Positions 27,417 through 36,191 of a DNA stretch of 64,000 nt are shown here, piece after piece (position 1 is the stretch's first letter; each line of letters begins with the position of its first letter). The notes beneath the pieces are model-generated. The model ran no database searches, was not told the origin of the DNA, and saw nothing but the letters and a program-made list of their open reading frames with translations. The stretch lies in the NCBI GenBank assembly GCA_016124195.1, contig WGOE01000003.1, positions 310,001-374,000 of the forward strand. Direction: 5' to 3'. The stretch is from a bacterium (GTDB lineage: Bacteria; Pseudomonadota; Alphaproteobacteria; Rhodobacterales; Rhodobacteraceae). Both the position numbers and the translations under genes were made by a program.

Positions 27417-27743
27417 ATGGGCGCTGCAACCGTTGCCGTGACCGATGCCACATTCGACAAGGAAGTCCGCCAGTCCGCCGTTCCGGTGGTCGTTGACTTC
27501 TGGGCGGAGTGGTGCGGCCCCTGCCGTCAGATTGGCCCGGCTCTGGAAGAGCTGGCCGTGGAGTTTGGCGGCAAGGTCAAGATCGTGAAAGTCAACGTGG
27601 ACGAAAATCCCGACAGCCCGGCCCTGCTGGGGGTGCGCGGGATTCCCTCGCTGTTCCTGTTCAAGGACGGTCAGGTCGCGTCGAACAAGGTCGGTGCGGC
27701 GCCGAAAGCGGCGCTGGCCAATTGGATCTCGTCCAACATCTGA
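27417..27743 (+). CDS. trxA: Thioredoxin
   Basis: 108 residues. Classical cytosolic thioredoxin with the redox site WCGPC at residues 32-36 in [20 protein letters not shown], cis-proline in [12 protein letters not shown] and the usual length. AGGAG lies 8 bases ahead of the ATG. It follows addA by 33 bases and is closed by a good intrinsic terminator, so it ends the tsaE-amgK - murU - addBA - trxA unit. Confidence 0.97.
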   Translation: MGAATVAVTDATFDKEVRQSAVPVVVDFWAEWCGPCRQIGPALEELAVEFGGKVKIVKVNVDENPDSPALLGVRGIPSLFLFKDGQVASNKVGAAPKAALANWISSNI

Positions 27744-27760
27744 TCCGGCGATCCGGGTCC

Positions 27761-27785
27761 AAAGGGCGCCTTCGGGCGCCCTTTT
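27761..27785 (+). terminator. Intrinsic terminator after trxA
   Basis: AAAGGGCGCC pairs with GGCGCCCTTT around a TTCG tetraloop, followed by further T residues (TTTTCGTTT). Textbook stable tetraloop hairpin. Confidence 0.9.
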
Positions 27786-27829
27786 CGTTTGGCACGACCT
27801 TGCCCATATTACAGAAAACGGAGGCTTGC

Positions 27830-28387
27830 ATGTCTGACGACAAATTCCCCGGCTGGCACGGCACCACGATTCTGGCCGTGCGCAAAGGCGGCGAGGTCGT
27901 GGTGGCCGGCGATGGTCAGGTCAGTCTGGGCCAGACCGTGATCAAGGGCACCGCGCGCAAGGTGCGCAGGCTGTCGCCCGGCGGCAAGGACGTGGTCGCA
28001 GGCTTTGCCGGATCGACCGCCGATGCCTTCACCCTGCTGGAGCGGCTTGAGAAAAAGCTCGAGGCCGCGCCCGGCCAGCTGGCCCGTGCCTGCGTCGATC
28101 TGGCCAAGGACTGGCGCATGGACAAATACCTGCGCAACCTCGAAGCCATGCTGATCGTGACGGATGGTGAGGGCCTGTTCGTTCTGACCGGCGCGGGCGA
28201 TGTGCTGGAACCCGAACACGATGTCACCGCCATCGGCTCTGGTGGCAATTATGCGCTGGCCGCCGCCCGCGCCCTGATGGACGGCGATCTTGCCGCCGAA
28301 GCCATCGCCCGCAAGGCCATGGCGATCGCGGCTGACATCTGCGTCTATACCAACGGCAACCTCACGGTGGAGACGATCCGCAAATGA
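27830..28387 (+). CDS. hslV: ATP-dependent protease subunit HslV
   Basis: 185 residues. Proteasome-beta-type threonine peptidase of the HslUV (ClpQY) complex. The short propeptide ends in WHG; processing before Thr12 would expose the catalytic N-terminus [19 protein letters not shown]. Other family segments are [20 protein letters not shown] and [23 protein letters not shown] precedes the ATG by 6 bases. The stop overlaps hslU by 4 bases. Confidence 0.97.
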   Translation: MSDDKFPGWHGTTILAVRKGGEVVVAGDGQVSLGQTVIKGTARKVRRLSPGGKDVVAGFAGSTADAFTLLERLEKKLEAAPGQLARACVDLAKDWRMDKYLRNLEAMLIVTDGEGLFVLTGAGDVLEPEHDVTAIGSGGNYALAAARALMDGDLAAEAIARKAMAIAADICVYTNGNLTVETIRK

Positions 28388-29679
28388 CCGACCTGACCCC
28401 GCGCGAAATCGTCTCGGAGCTTGACCGCTTCATCATTGGCCAGCGCGATGCCAAGCGCGCCGTCGCCGTGGCGCTGCGCAACCGGTGGCGGCGCAAGCAA
28501 CTGGGGGATGACCTGCGCGACGAGGTTTACCCCAAGAACATCCTGATGATCGGCCCGACCGGCGTCGGCAAGACCGAAATCGCCCGCCGCCTCGCGCGTC
28601 TGGCCAAGGCGCCTTTCCTGAAGGTCGAGGCGACCAAGTTCACCGAGGTCGGCTATGTCGGCCGCGATGTCGACAGCATCATCCGCGATCTGGTCGATGT
28701 GGCGATGGTCGACACCCGCGCCCGCATGCGCGACGACGTGCGCGCCAAGGCGCAGGCCGCCGCCGAAGAGCGCGTCATCGAGGCCCTCGCCGGCAAGGAC
28801 GCGCGCGAACAGACCCGCGAGTTGTTCCGCGGCAAGCTGCGCCGAGGCGAGCTTGACGACACCGTCATCGAGCTTGATGTCGAAGACCCGGGTCCCGTGA
28901 TGCCGATGATGGGTGGCCAGGGGATGGAACTGCAGATGCAGGGCCTGCAAGACCTGTTCAAGGCCTTCAACCCGCGCACCCGAAAGAAGAAAGTCACTGT
29001 GTCGGCCAGTTACGACCTCTTGCTGGGGCAAGAGGCAGACAAGCTTCTGGACGACGAGGCCGTGAAACTTGCCGCTCTTGAGGCCGTCCAGCAAAGCGGC
29101 ATCGTGTTTCTGGATGAGATCGACAAGATCTGCGCCCGCGCCGATGCGCGTGGCGCCGATGTCAGCCGCGAAGGGGTGCAGCGCGACCTCTTGCCGCTGA
29201 TCGAGGGCACGACCGTCTCGACCAAGTACGGCCCGATCAAGACCGACCACATCCTTTTCATCGCCAGCGGAGCCTTCCACATCGCCAAACCCTCGGACCT
29301 CTTGCCCGAATTACAGGGCCGTCTGCCGATCCGGGTGGAGTTGCAGGCCCTGACCGAAGAGGATTTCGTCCGGATCCTGACCGAGACCGACAATGCGCTG
29401 ACCCGGCAATACACCGCCCTGATGGCCACCGAACAGGTCACCGTCAGCTTTACCCCGGATGGAATTGCCCAGCTGGCCTCCATCGCCGCAGAGGTGAACC
29501 GCAGCGTCGAGAACATCGGCGCGCGTCGGCTTTACACCGTGATGGAGCGGGTTTTCGAAGAACTGTCCTTCAATGCCCCCGACCGGGCCGGAACTGAAGT
29601 CGTGGTAAACGAGGTCTTTGTCGAGGCCAATCTCGGCCAGCTTGCCCGCTCGGCCGACCTGTCGCGCTACGTCTTGTGA
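28384..29679 (+). CDS. hslU: ATP-dependent protease ATPase subunit HslU
   Basis: 431 residues. AAA+ unfoldase partner of HslV. N-terminal [17 protein letters not shown], Walker [21 protein letters not shown], pore-loop region [19 protein letters not shown], Walker [12 protein letters not shown], and the C-terminal docking tail ending LSRYVL are all intact. The intervening I-domain (about residues 110-240) is present. Start overlaps hslV as ATGA. Confidence 0.98.
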   Translation: MTDLTPREIVSELDRFIIGQRDAKRAVAVALRNRWRRKQLGDDLRDEVYPKNILMIGPTGVGKTEIARRLARLAKAPFLKVEATKFTEVGYVGRDVDSIIRDLVDVAMVDTRARMRDDVRAKAQAAAEERVIEALAGKDAREQTRELFRGKLRRGELDDTVIELDVEDPGPVMPMMGGQGMELQMQGLQDLFKAFNPRTRKKKVTVSASYDLLLGQEADKLLDDEAVKLAALEAVQQSGIVFLDEIDKICARADARGADVSREGVQRDLLPLIEGTTVSTKYGPIKTDHILFIASGAFHIAKPSDLLPELQGRLPIRVELQALTEEDFVRILTETDNALTRQYTALMATEQVTVSFTPDGIAQLASIAAEVNRSVENIGARRLYTVMERVFEELSFNAPDRAGTEVVVNEVFVEANLGQLARSADLSRYVL

Positions 29680-29699
29680 GTTTGCTTGCGCCGCATGGA

Positions 29700-31097
29700 C
29701 TACCGGCGCACCAAAGCCAACATTGCGATCAGCGCCAGCGCCGCGGGAACCAGGCAGGAGATGAAAATGATCCGCGCCGCATGCACACCATCAGCCGGTC
29801 CCTGCATCGTGAGGAACCCGCTGGCATTTGCGACGATGCCGATGACGGCAGCGCCCAGAGCATAGCCCAGCCGTTGCAGCACCGGGATGGCTCCGGCGGT
29901 GCGCTGCACCTCGTCGCCATCGGCCAGCGCGGTCGAACGGCGCAGGATGAAGGTCCAGGACAGGCCGAAGCCTCCGCCCGTCGCCGCCATCGCCACGGCA
30001 ACCAGCCACACCGACCCCGACGGCATGGCCCAGACCATCAGCACAAGGCCAAGTGCGACGACACTCATGCCAATGGCGATCAGGGCGCGGTCCATCCGTT
30101 CGGGCGCGCCTGAAACGAGGATGGCCATCAGCGTCCATCCGATCGAACTGGCGGCAATGACGTAACCGGCCTCGAGTTCGGTGAGCCCGTGGATCTGTAC
30201 CAGCAGGATCGGGCCATAGGCGGTACCGGCGATCGTCGCCATCGACATCGCGAAGATCATCACGAGCGCCGCACCCGTCGGGTGCCGCAGGTCCAGCGGC
30301 CCACGCGGCAACAGGCGGCTCGCGGTGGCGCGGGCATCGCGGAAGAAGAACAGCGCAAGGCAGGCCAAGCCGGCAAGAACAAGCGCCCCGGTCCTGAGGG
30401 GCGCCACGACCACGCCACCCTCGGACACCAGAACCACCCCCGCCGACAACAGCGCGAGGCGCAGCAAAGGGAAGCTGCCCCCGCTGCCGGCCCGCCGGTC
30501 ACGCGGTGCGATCCACAGGATCAGCCCGGCCAGCATCACCGCTTCGACGGCAAAGAACCAGAAGCCGATGCGCCAGGTCGCGTATTGAACGAAGAGCCCA
30601 CCCAGAAGCGGCCCCAGAAACGCCGAGATGCCCCAAAGCGCAGAGATCGTGGCCATGACGCGGGCTATGTGGTGCCTCTGGAACAGCAGGCTGGCGGCGA
30701 TGAAGGACATCGAGACGAGGCCGCCTCCGCCAAGGCCCTGGAGCGTGCGACCGACGAGAACCACCCCCATCGAAGGAGCCATGGCGCTGAGCGCACAGCC
30801 AAGCCCGAAGGTCAGGGCCGCGACGCTCATCGGCAGTCGCAAGCCAAGGCGCAGCGTCACCAGCGCGCTGGCCGCTCCAAGAACGATGGAGCCGATCTGA
30901 TAAAGCGAAACCGACCACCCGACATAGGCCGCGCCACCGATGTCAGCCACGATCCGCGGCAGCATTGTCGCCACCACAAGACTGTCGGCCGCATGGAGCC
31001 AAACCGCCATGCAGACCAATGAAAGCGAGGCGAGCGAGGTTTCCCCAAGGAAATCGCGCCACGACAAGCTCTGCGCCTCAGCTGAACCAGTGCTCAA
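29700..31097 (-). CDS. MFS transporter
   Basis: 465 residues from a TTG start at 31097, chosen because GGGGAGG lies 8 bases upstream and the resulting length suits the family; the frame extends much further upstream but that part is not hydrophobic or conserved. At least 12 hydrophobic segments are visible, with MFS features such as GRTLQGLGGGGLVSMSFIAA after helix 4 and GPLLGGLFVQYATWRIGFWF around helices 5-6. The pattern (VATMLPRIVADIGGAAYVGW at helix 1) is that of DHA-type drug:H+ antiporters. Substrate unknown. It converges on hslU with 20 bases between the stops. Confidence 0.82.
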   Translation of the reverse strand: MSTGSAEAQSLSWRDFLGETSLASLSLVCMAVWLHAADSLVVATMLPRIVADIGGAAYVGWSVSLYQIGSIVLGAASALVTLRLGLRLPMSVAALTFGLGCALSAMAPSMGVVLVGRTLQGLGGGGLVSMSFIAASLLFQRHHIARVMATISALWGISAFLGPLLGGLFVQYATWRIGFWFFAVEAVMLAGLILWIAPRDRRAGSGGSFPLLRLALLSAGVVLVSEGGVVVAPLRTGALVLAGLACLALFFFRDARATASRLLPRGPLDLRHPTGAALVMIFAMSMATIAGTAYGPILLVQIHGLTELEAGYVIAASSIGWTLMAILVSGAPERMDRALIAIGMSVVALGLVLMVWAMPSGSVWLVAVAMAATGGGFGLSWTFILRRSTALADGDEVQRTAGAIPVLQRLGYALGAAVIGIVANASGFLTMQGPADGVHAARIIFISCLVPAALALIAMLALVRR

Positions 31098-31570
31098 GAT
31101 CCTTGCCTCCCCAAAGTGGAGCAGTCCTGTCGCAGGCGTCAGCGTCAAGGCCAAAATTGTCGGGTTACAAAGGCGAGGCAGGTCACCTCGAGCGATCGGC
31201 TGACCGGATTTTATTCCTTCGGCCATGGATCCCGTGCCGATTGCTTTTAATTTTGGACCCTGTCCCGCGGCCGCGGTTGGTCCCGGGCAAGGAAACGGTC
31301 TTGGCCGGCGGAAAACGGGTCGCGCAGTTGCGGCCTTGGCGCGTTGACTTTGGTGGTTCGCCAGCCAAGTCGGGGCAAATCGGACAATTGCGCGGCGAAG
31401 GGTCACCGTTTCGGCCTGGTCGCATGGCTGTCCTGCAAGATCGCACTTTCAGAGATGAAGTCCGCTTTTTCACCAGGATCATCTGCATGATTATCTCGTG
31501 GCGCTAATCGACAATCTCTGTCGTGATTATGGGCATCAGACATCGCGGCCTGAACGCTTCGGAGGTTGCC
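31098..31570. other. Gene-poor spacer between the MFS gene and the sbp fragment
   Basis: About 470 bases between divergent genes. No convincing gene, RNA or repeat was recognised. It must hold the promoters of the MFS gene and, formerly, of the sulfate-binding gene. Open frames here lack ribosome sites and recognisable protein features. Confidence 0.5.
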
Positions 31571-32128
31571 ATGCCTGCACGTAAATATCACTCAAAGACC
31601 GCAGACACAGTCCTCGATCGCATGCTGGGCGGCACGGCCCATGCGATGGGTTGCGGCGTGCCGGTGGCGCACTGCTCATCAGAAAACGGCACGGCGCCGC
31701 AGATCTTGGCCGAGACGCCGCTGAACTTCAGCCATAAGCCGACGCGCGAGCTTTGCGAAGACGTCGACAAGGCTTTCGCCGACTGGTGGGTGGGGCAAGG
31801 CAACGCCGCACCCGACATCAGGGCCAGCCACGGCGGCTCGGGCTCGCAGGCCCGCGCGGTGATCGAGGGGCTGGATGCCGAGGTTGTGGCCCTGACCTTG
31901 GCAGCCGACATCGACAAGATCGCCGGCACCGGCGAGATCGACAAGGACTGGCGGTCGAAGCTGCCGCACAACCCTTCGCCCTATGCCTCGACCATCGTCT
32001 TCCTTGTCCGCCACGGCAACCCCAAGTGCTTCAAGGACTGGGACGATCTGGTGAAGGATGAGATCGAGGTCATCACGCCGCACCCCAAGACCTCGGGCGG
32101 GGCGCGGTGGAACTATCTTGCGGCCTGA
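31571..32128 (+). pseudogene. sbp: Truncated sulfate ABC transporter substrate-binding protein
   Basis: 185-codon remnant with a strong GGAGG site before the ATG. From about residue 50 it matches the sulfate-binding protein family: [60 protein letters not shown] and [14 protein letters not shown], where it stops. Intact Sbp/CysP proteins continue for roughly 150 more residues from this last motif. The N-terminus contains no signal peptide ([19 protein letters not shown]), so export to the periplasm would fail. No cysTWA transporter genes follow. It is a 3'-truncated gene with an altered 5' end, most likely non-functional. Confidence 0.85.
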
Positions 32129-32407
32129 TCGATGCCCTCTGTCTTGTCCAGACGCGCCGCCTGCCCTGCCGAAACGTGACGTCGAAATTCTCGATGGAGT
32201 GCATGAAGATCATGACCGCGGTGCCGATCGACGAAATGCAATGGGCGAACCGCATGGGTTGATGGCGTCGCTGCACGCCAGACTTTGATCCGGCACCGGG
32301 TGTGCCTGTTCGCGGTCGGCGGCATACGGTTGACCAAGGCAACACCGCTTGCCTTTCTTGCAAGAAATCGGGCCCGGAGTTGGTTCCATGCCAGGCTTTT
32401 GCGGCCC

Positions 32408-33442
32408 TCAATAGCGCCGCGCCATCGCCTCGGCCGGCAGCGGGCGGATGCCGGAGGCATGGCCGGCCGTGCCAAACGCCTCGAACCGGGCCGTGCAGAC
32501 CTGTTGTATCAGCGCCATCGCGGGCTTGAGGTATTTGCGCGGGTCGAATTCGCTTGGGTCTTCGGCCAAGGCCTTGCGGATCGCTGCCGTCATCGCCAGC
32601 CGGTTGTCGGTGTCGATGTTCACCTTGCGCACGCCTGACCGGATGCCGCGCTGGATCTCTTCCACCGGAACGCCCCAGGTCGGTCTGATATCCCCTCCAT
32701 GGCTGTTGATGATCTCCTGCAGATCCTCGGGCACCGAGGAAGAACCGTGCATCACCAGATGGGTATTCGGCAGGCGGCGGTGGATCTCTTCGATGACATG
32801 CATGGCAAGGATCGCACCGTCGGGCTTGCGCGAGAATTTATAGGCGCCATGGCTGGTTCCCATGGCAATCGCCAGGGCATCCACTCCGGTTTCGGCGACA
32901 AACCTTTCCGCCTCGACCGGGTTGGTCAACAACTGGTCATGGCACAGCTTCTCCGTGGCGCCGTGACCGTCCTCCGGGTCGCCCATGCCAGTCTCCAGCG
33001 ACCCCAATACGCCCAACTCACCCTCGACCGAGACGCCGCAGGCATGAGCCATCTGCACCACGCGGGCGGTGATGTCGCGGTTATAGGCATAGTCGGCAGG
33101 AGTCTTGCCGTCCTCCCGCAGGCTGCCGTCCATCATGACCGAGGTAAAGCCGCTCTGGATCGCCGTCGCACAGGTGGCAAGGTTGTTGCCGTGGTCCAGA
33201 TGCATGCAGACCGGGATATCAGGGAACATCTGGGTCAGCCCGTCGATCAGCCCGGTCAGGACCCGGTCGCCGGCATAGGATCGCGCGCCACGGCTGGCCT
33301 GCAGGATCACCGGGGCATCGCAGGCCTTCGCCGCGGCCATGATCGCCAGCCCCTGCTCCATGTTCGAGATGTTGAAAGCCGGCACGCCATAAGAGTGCTC
33401 GGCCGCGTGATCCAGCAGTTGGCGCAAGGTGATGCGAGCCAT
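32408..33442 (-). CDS. fba: Class II fructose-bisphosphate aldolase, Calvin cycle subtype
   Basis: 344 residues, full length. Zinc enzyme condensing triose phosphates to fructose-1,6-bisphosphate (and sedoheptulose-1,7-bisphosphate in the Calvin cycle). Metal and catalytic residues are visible in [46 protein letters not shown] and [14 protein letters not shown]. The sequence is of the CbbA type found in cbb operons of proteobacteria. It starts 9 bases after the fbp stop, forming a two-gene operon. No other cbb gene (rubisco, phosphoribulokinase) lies nearby except a dead transketolase. Confidence 0.95.
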   Translation of the reverse strand: MARITLRQLLDHAAEHSYGVPAFNISNMEQGLAIMAAAKACDAPVILQASRGARSYAGDRVLTGLIDGLTQMFPDIPVCMHLDHGNNLATCATAIQSGFTSVMMDGSLREDGKTPADYAYNRDITARVVQMAHACGVSVEGELGVLGSLETGMGDPEDGHGATEKLCHDQLLTNPVEAERFVAETGVDALAIAMGTSHGAYKFSRKPDGAILAMHVIEEIHRRLPNTHLVMHGSSSVPEDLQEIINSHGGDIRPTWGVPVEEIQRGIRSGVRKVNIDTDNRLAMTAAIRKALAEDPSEFDPRKYLKPAMALIQQVCTARFEAFGTAGHASGIRPLPAEAMARRY

Positions 33443-33451
33443 GAAGTCTCC

Positions 33452-34426
33452 TTACACAGAGGGGGAAAGATAGCGGGCGATGGTGGCGACCTCATCGGCA
33501 GCACCAAAGACCAGCGGCGTGTGTTCGTGAAGCGCCTTGGGCAACAGGTCGAGGATCGGAGTCTGGCCATTTGTCGCGGCGCCGCCCGCCTGTTCGATCA
33601 GAAAGGCGATGGGGGCAGCTTCATAAAGCGTGCGAAGGCGGCCGCTTTCATAGCCCTTGCGGCGATCGGCAGGATAGATGAAGCAGCCGCCCGACAGCAG
33701 GATTCGGTGCAACTCTCCAACCGCGGCGGCGAGCCAGCGCATGTTGAAATCGCGCCCGCGCGGGCCATCGGCGCCCAGCCGCAGATCGCGCGCCCAAGCC
33801 TGCAAGCCCGCGGGCCAGTGCCGCTCGTTGGAGGCATTGTAAGCGATGGTCCTGGCCTTTTCCGGCAGGCGCACATCCTGATGTGTCAGCCGAAAGCGCC
33901 CGTCCGCAGCATCAAGCGTCGTGATATGCGTGCCCTGACCGACGGAAAACCCGAAATCGCAGGAATGCCCGAACGAGGCATAGCCCGCCGCAACCACCTC
34001 ACGACCCTTCCGCAGAAAACCCTGCGGCGCAGCAGGCAGGACGGTGAACAGCAGCCCGAGAGGCGCGCCGATCCCGATGGAGCCCGATCCGTCGATGGGA
34101 TCGATCGCCACATCAAACGCCGCGCCGGGGTTCAGCAAGATCACGGCCTCGGCCTCCTCGGACAGGACCTGACGTACCCCCGCTGCGCCAAGGGCCGCGA
34201 TCATGTGGTCATGGGCGGCCACGTCCAGCGCCTTCTGCCGATCGCCGGAGTCGTTGATGCCCACAATCGCCGTCGGGTCGCCAAAGATGCGACCCTGCGC
34301 GAGCCGAAGCGCCATGGGCGGCACCGCCCGGGCAATGGCCAGCACAATCCCCGCCGCACCGCTTTCTGGCAAATATTCGTCCAAGAACTTACCCTGCGGC
34401 GCACCGTCATTCGGCAATCTCAACAT
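33452..34426 (-). CDS. fbp: Class I fructose-1,6-bisphosphatase (CbbF type)
   Basis: 324 residues. Hydrolyses fructose-1,6-bisphosphate for gluconeogenesis or, in cbb operons, the Calvin cycle. Metal site residues are visible in VLSEEAEAV and AIDPIDGSGSIG; the substrate/signature region is GRLRTLYEAAPIAFLIEQAG, matching the family pattern with Arg at the basic position. The usual SSN after DPxDG is replaced by SGS, and the following segment is also divergent (IGIGAPLG). The frame is otherwise intact. Directly upstream of fba in the same operon. Whether it is the cell's only FBPase cannot be seen. Confidence 0.9.
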   Translation of the reverse strand: MLRLPNDGAPQGKFLDEYLPESGAAGIVLAIARAVPPMALRLAQGRIFGDPTAIVGINDSGDRQKALDVAAHDHMIAALGAAGVRQVLSEEAEAVILLNPGAAFDVAIDPIDGSGSIGIGAPLGLLFTVLPAAPQGFLRKGREVVAAGYASFGHSCDFGFSVGQGTHITTLDAADGRFRLTHQDVRLPEKARTIAYNASNERHWPAGLQAWARDLRLGADGPRGRDFNMRWLAAAVGELHRILLSGGCFIYPADRRKGYESGRLRTLYEAAPIAFLIEQAGGAATNGQTPILDLLPKALHEHTPLVFGAADEVATIARYLSPSV

Positions 34427-34438
34427 GGTGTCTCAGGC

Positions 34439-34633
34439 CTATTTGTATGTGCTGTCGACTTCGTCAAAGGTACTGACCTTCCCGGCCAAATTGCCGGCGG
34501 CATCATGGTTCTTCGTCCAAGCCAGCCCGGAATGGGCGATGACCCGGGCAGTTCCCTCCCCCGATCGCCCGCGCGTCCATGATGATCCACGCGCGATAAG
34601 ACTGGGCCGGGGGTTCTGCGGAACAGCTGTCAT
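34439..34633 (-). pseudogene. Unidentified 64-codon frame, probably a gene remnant
   Basis: Minus-strand frame ending 12 bases before the fbp start. Its C-terminal half reads like real protein (RVIAHSGLAWTKNHDAAGNL then STFDEVDSTYK), while the N-terminal third is proline/arginine-rich and lacks a ribosome site. It is in the same register as the upstream 49-codon frame, with one TGA and one Pro codon between them. I do not recognise the family. Confidence 0.3.
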
Positions 34634-34636
34634 GGG

Positions 34637-34786
34637 TCAGGGCCGCACGACTGCCCAAGCCCGGTGACCATCGTCGAAGTCACGGCTGATCTTCGTCGTC
34701 GCGACCAAAAAGCGGGCCGGCTGATTGACGGATCGCGCCGTGATCTGAAGGTCCGTTACCGCCCGTCTTCGCGTCTCTTGCTTCAT
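34637..34786 (-). CDS. Candidate 49-residue protein or gene remnant upstream of fbp
   Basis: Starts at an ATG 6 bases after a perfect GGAGGAG ribosome site. The protein begins MKQETRRRAVTDLQITARSV and ends DDGHRAWAVVRP at a TGA. Downstream, the same register stays open for another 64 codons. It may be a small protein or the 5' part of a gene broken by the TGA. No family recognised. Confidence 0.35.
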   Translation of the reverse strand: MKQETRRRAVTDLQITARSVNQPARFLVATTKISRDFDDGHRAWAVVRP

Positions 34787-34866
34787 GATCATCTCCTCCG
34801 CTGCCGGGGTCATATCATGGATTCTGGCGGTATCAACATTGATTGTGATATTTTGTTACTTATTAA

Positions 34867-34890
34867 TGTGATTTACGTTGTTATATCACA
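34867..34890. promoter_or_regulatory. AT-rich operator-like inverted repeat before the transketolase pseudogene
   Basis: TGTGAT (34867-34872) and ATCACA (34885-34890) form an inverted repeat with a 12-base spacer; a further direct TGTGAT lies at 34844-34849. The whole 34830-34890 stretch is AT-rich in GC-rich surroundings. The geometry does not fit CRP or FNR sites; a LysR-type (CbbR-like) site is possible by context only. Confidence 0.35.
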
Positions 34891-34932
34891 CGCCATGCGT
34901 CGCGAGGCATCGGACCAGTGGAGGATTCTCCG

Positions 34933-36136
34933 ATGACCCAGGCCGCCGATGTCACCGCCAAGGCCCCGCTTGACCCGCAGAATTTCGCCCTTGCCAATTG
35001 CATCCGCGCCCTCGCCCTCGATGCGGTGGAGACCGCGAAATCCGGCCATCCTGGCGCGCCGATGAGCATGGCCGATGCGGCGACGGCCCTGTTCGACCGG
35101 CGTCTGGCCGGACCGTGACCGCTTCGTCCTGTCGAATGGTCATGCCTCGATGATGCGCTATGTGGGGCTGCATCTGACCGGCTATCGCGACATGACGCTG
35201 GATCAGTTGAAGAACTTCCGCCAGTGGAGGGCCATCACCGCCGGGCATCCGGAATATGGCCATGCCAAAGGGTTCGAGACGACGGGACCCTTGGGACCTG
35301 GGCTCGGCACCGCCGTCAACGCGGCGCTGGCCGAGAGGCGGCTCGCGGCAGAGTTCGGCTCTGATCTGGTGGACCATCACGCCTAAGTCTTTCTGGGCGA
35401 CGGCTGTCTGCACCAGGGCATCGGGCAAGAGGCGATCATCCTTGCCGGGCATCTGGGATTGGCCTAGCTGATCCTGCTTTATGACGACAATGCCATCACC
35501 ACCGACGGGCCGACCTCGGTAAGCTTTTCCGAAGATGTGCCGGCCCGGTTCCGCGCCTGCGGCTGGCCTGTGCAGTCCTGCGGCGGCCTCGATGGGCAGG
35601 CTCTGACGGCTGCGATCGCGGCAGCCAAGGCTGGGGTGGCCAAGCCCTCGCTGATCGCGATCCGTAACCGCCATCGACCGACCCTGATGGCCTTGTGGCC
35701 TCAGGACGTGCCGCAACTGTGGGTTGACGCCGCAGGTCAGAACCTTACCGCCAGAGGCGCCTATGTCATCCGCCAATTCAAGCCGCAGCGTGATGTGACC
35801 CTGATCGCCACGGGTACCGAAGTCGCCTTGGCCATTCAGGCGGCCGAGGTGCTGGATGCCAAAGGGTGCGGCGTTGCCGTCGTCTCGAGGCCGGCCTCGG
35901 ACCTGTTCGACGGCCAGCCAGAGGCCTACCGCGCCGGCGTTCTGGGCTCGGCCCCGCGCATCGCTATTGAGGCCGCCGGCAAATTCGGAGGGACCCGCTA
36001 TGTGGCCAGCGAAGACGATGTGATCGGCATGCTGGGCTTTGGCACCTCTGCACCCGCAAAGCGGCTGTATCAGGAGTTTGGCACCACAATGGAGGCGATC
36101 GTGGCGCAAGTGCGGGTGCAGACGCTGCTGCGCTGA
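34933..36136 (+). pseudogene. tkt: Transketolase pseudogene
   Basis: Clear transketolase remains in pieces. The start has a GGAGG site and reads [39 protein letters not shown], then a small deletion shifts the frame. It resumes one frame over with [20 protein letters not shown]. Two in-frame stops follow, TAA at 35384 (where HAYVFLGDG is expected) and TAG at 35465 (where GLAKLIL is expected). After KPSLIAIRNR the sequence jumps directly to the C-terminal domain (DVTLIATGTEVALAI to the end), so a few hundred central residues are missing. Non-functional. Intact transketolase is about 660 residues. Confidence 0.95.
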
Positions 36137-36191
36137 TCGGGGCCCGCGCCTGGAACCGGGCGCGGCGACGGAGAACGAAGGTCATGCCGCC

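Larger units (their letters stand above)
34427..34932. other. Spacer upstream of fbp with decayed or small frames
   Basis: About 500 bases between divergent fbp and the transketolase pseudogene. The fbp-proximal part holds two short minus-strand frames in the same register (34637-34786 and 34439-34633) separated by a TGA. The distal 90 bases are sharply AT-rich, unlike the surroundings, and look like the remnant of a divergent promoter/operator region. Confidence 0.6.

Noticed and set aside
32129-32407. Missing C-terminal half of the sulfate-binding protein or other gene between sbp and fba
   Set aside because: No frame continues the Sbp sequence; a short stretch near 32190-32260 (FSMECMKIMTAVPIDEMQWA) looks protein-like but ends at once and matches nothing I recognise.
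32699-34582. 627-codon plus-strand frame across fba and fbp
   Set aside because: Runs antisense through two conserved genes; high GC content keeps antisense frames open. No motif or ribosome site.
34867-34890. CRP- or FNR-type site
   Set aside because: The TGTGA/TCACA halves are separated by 14 bases rather than the 6 of CRP, and there is no TTGAT-N4-ATCAA match.
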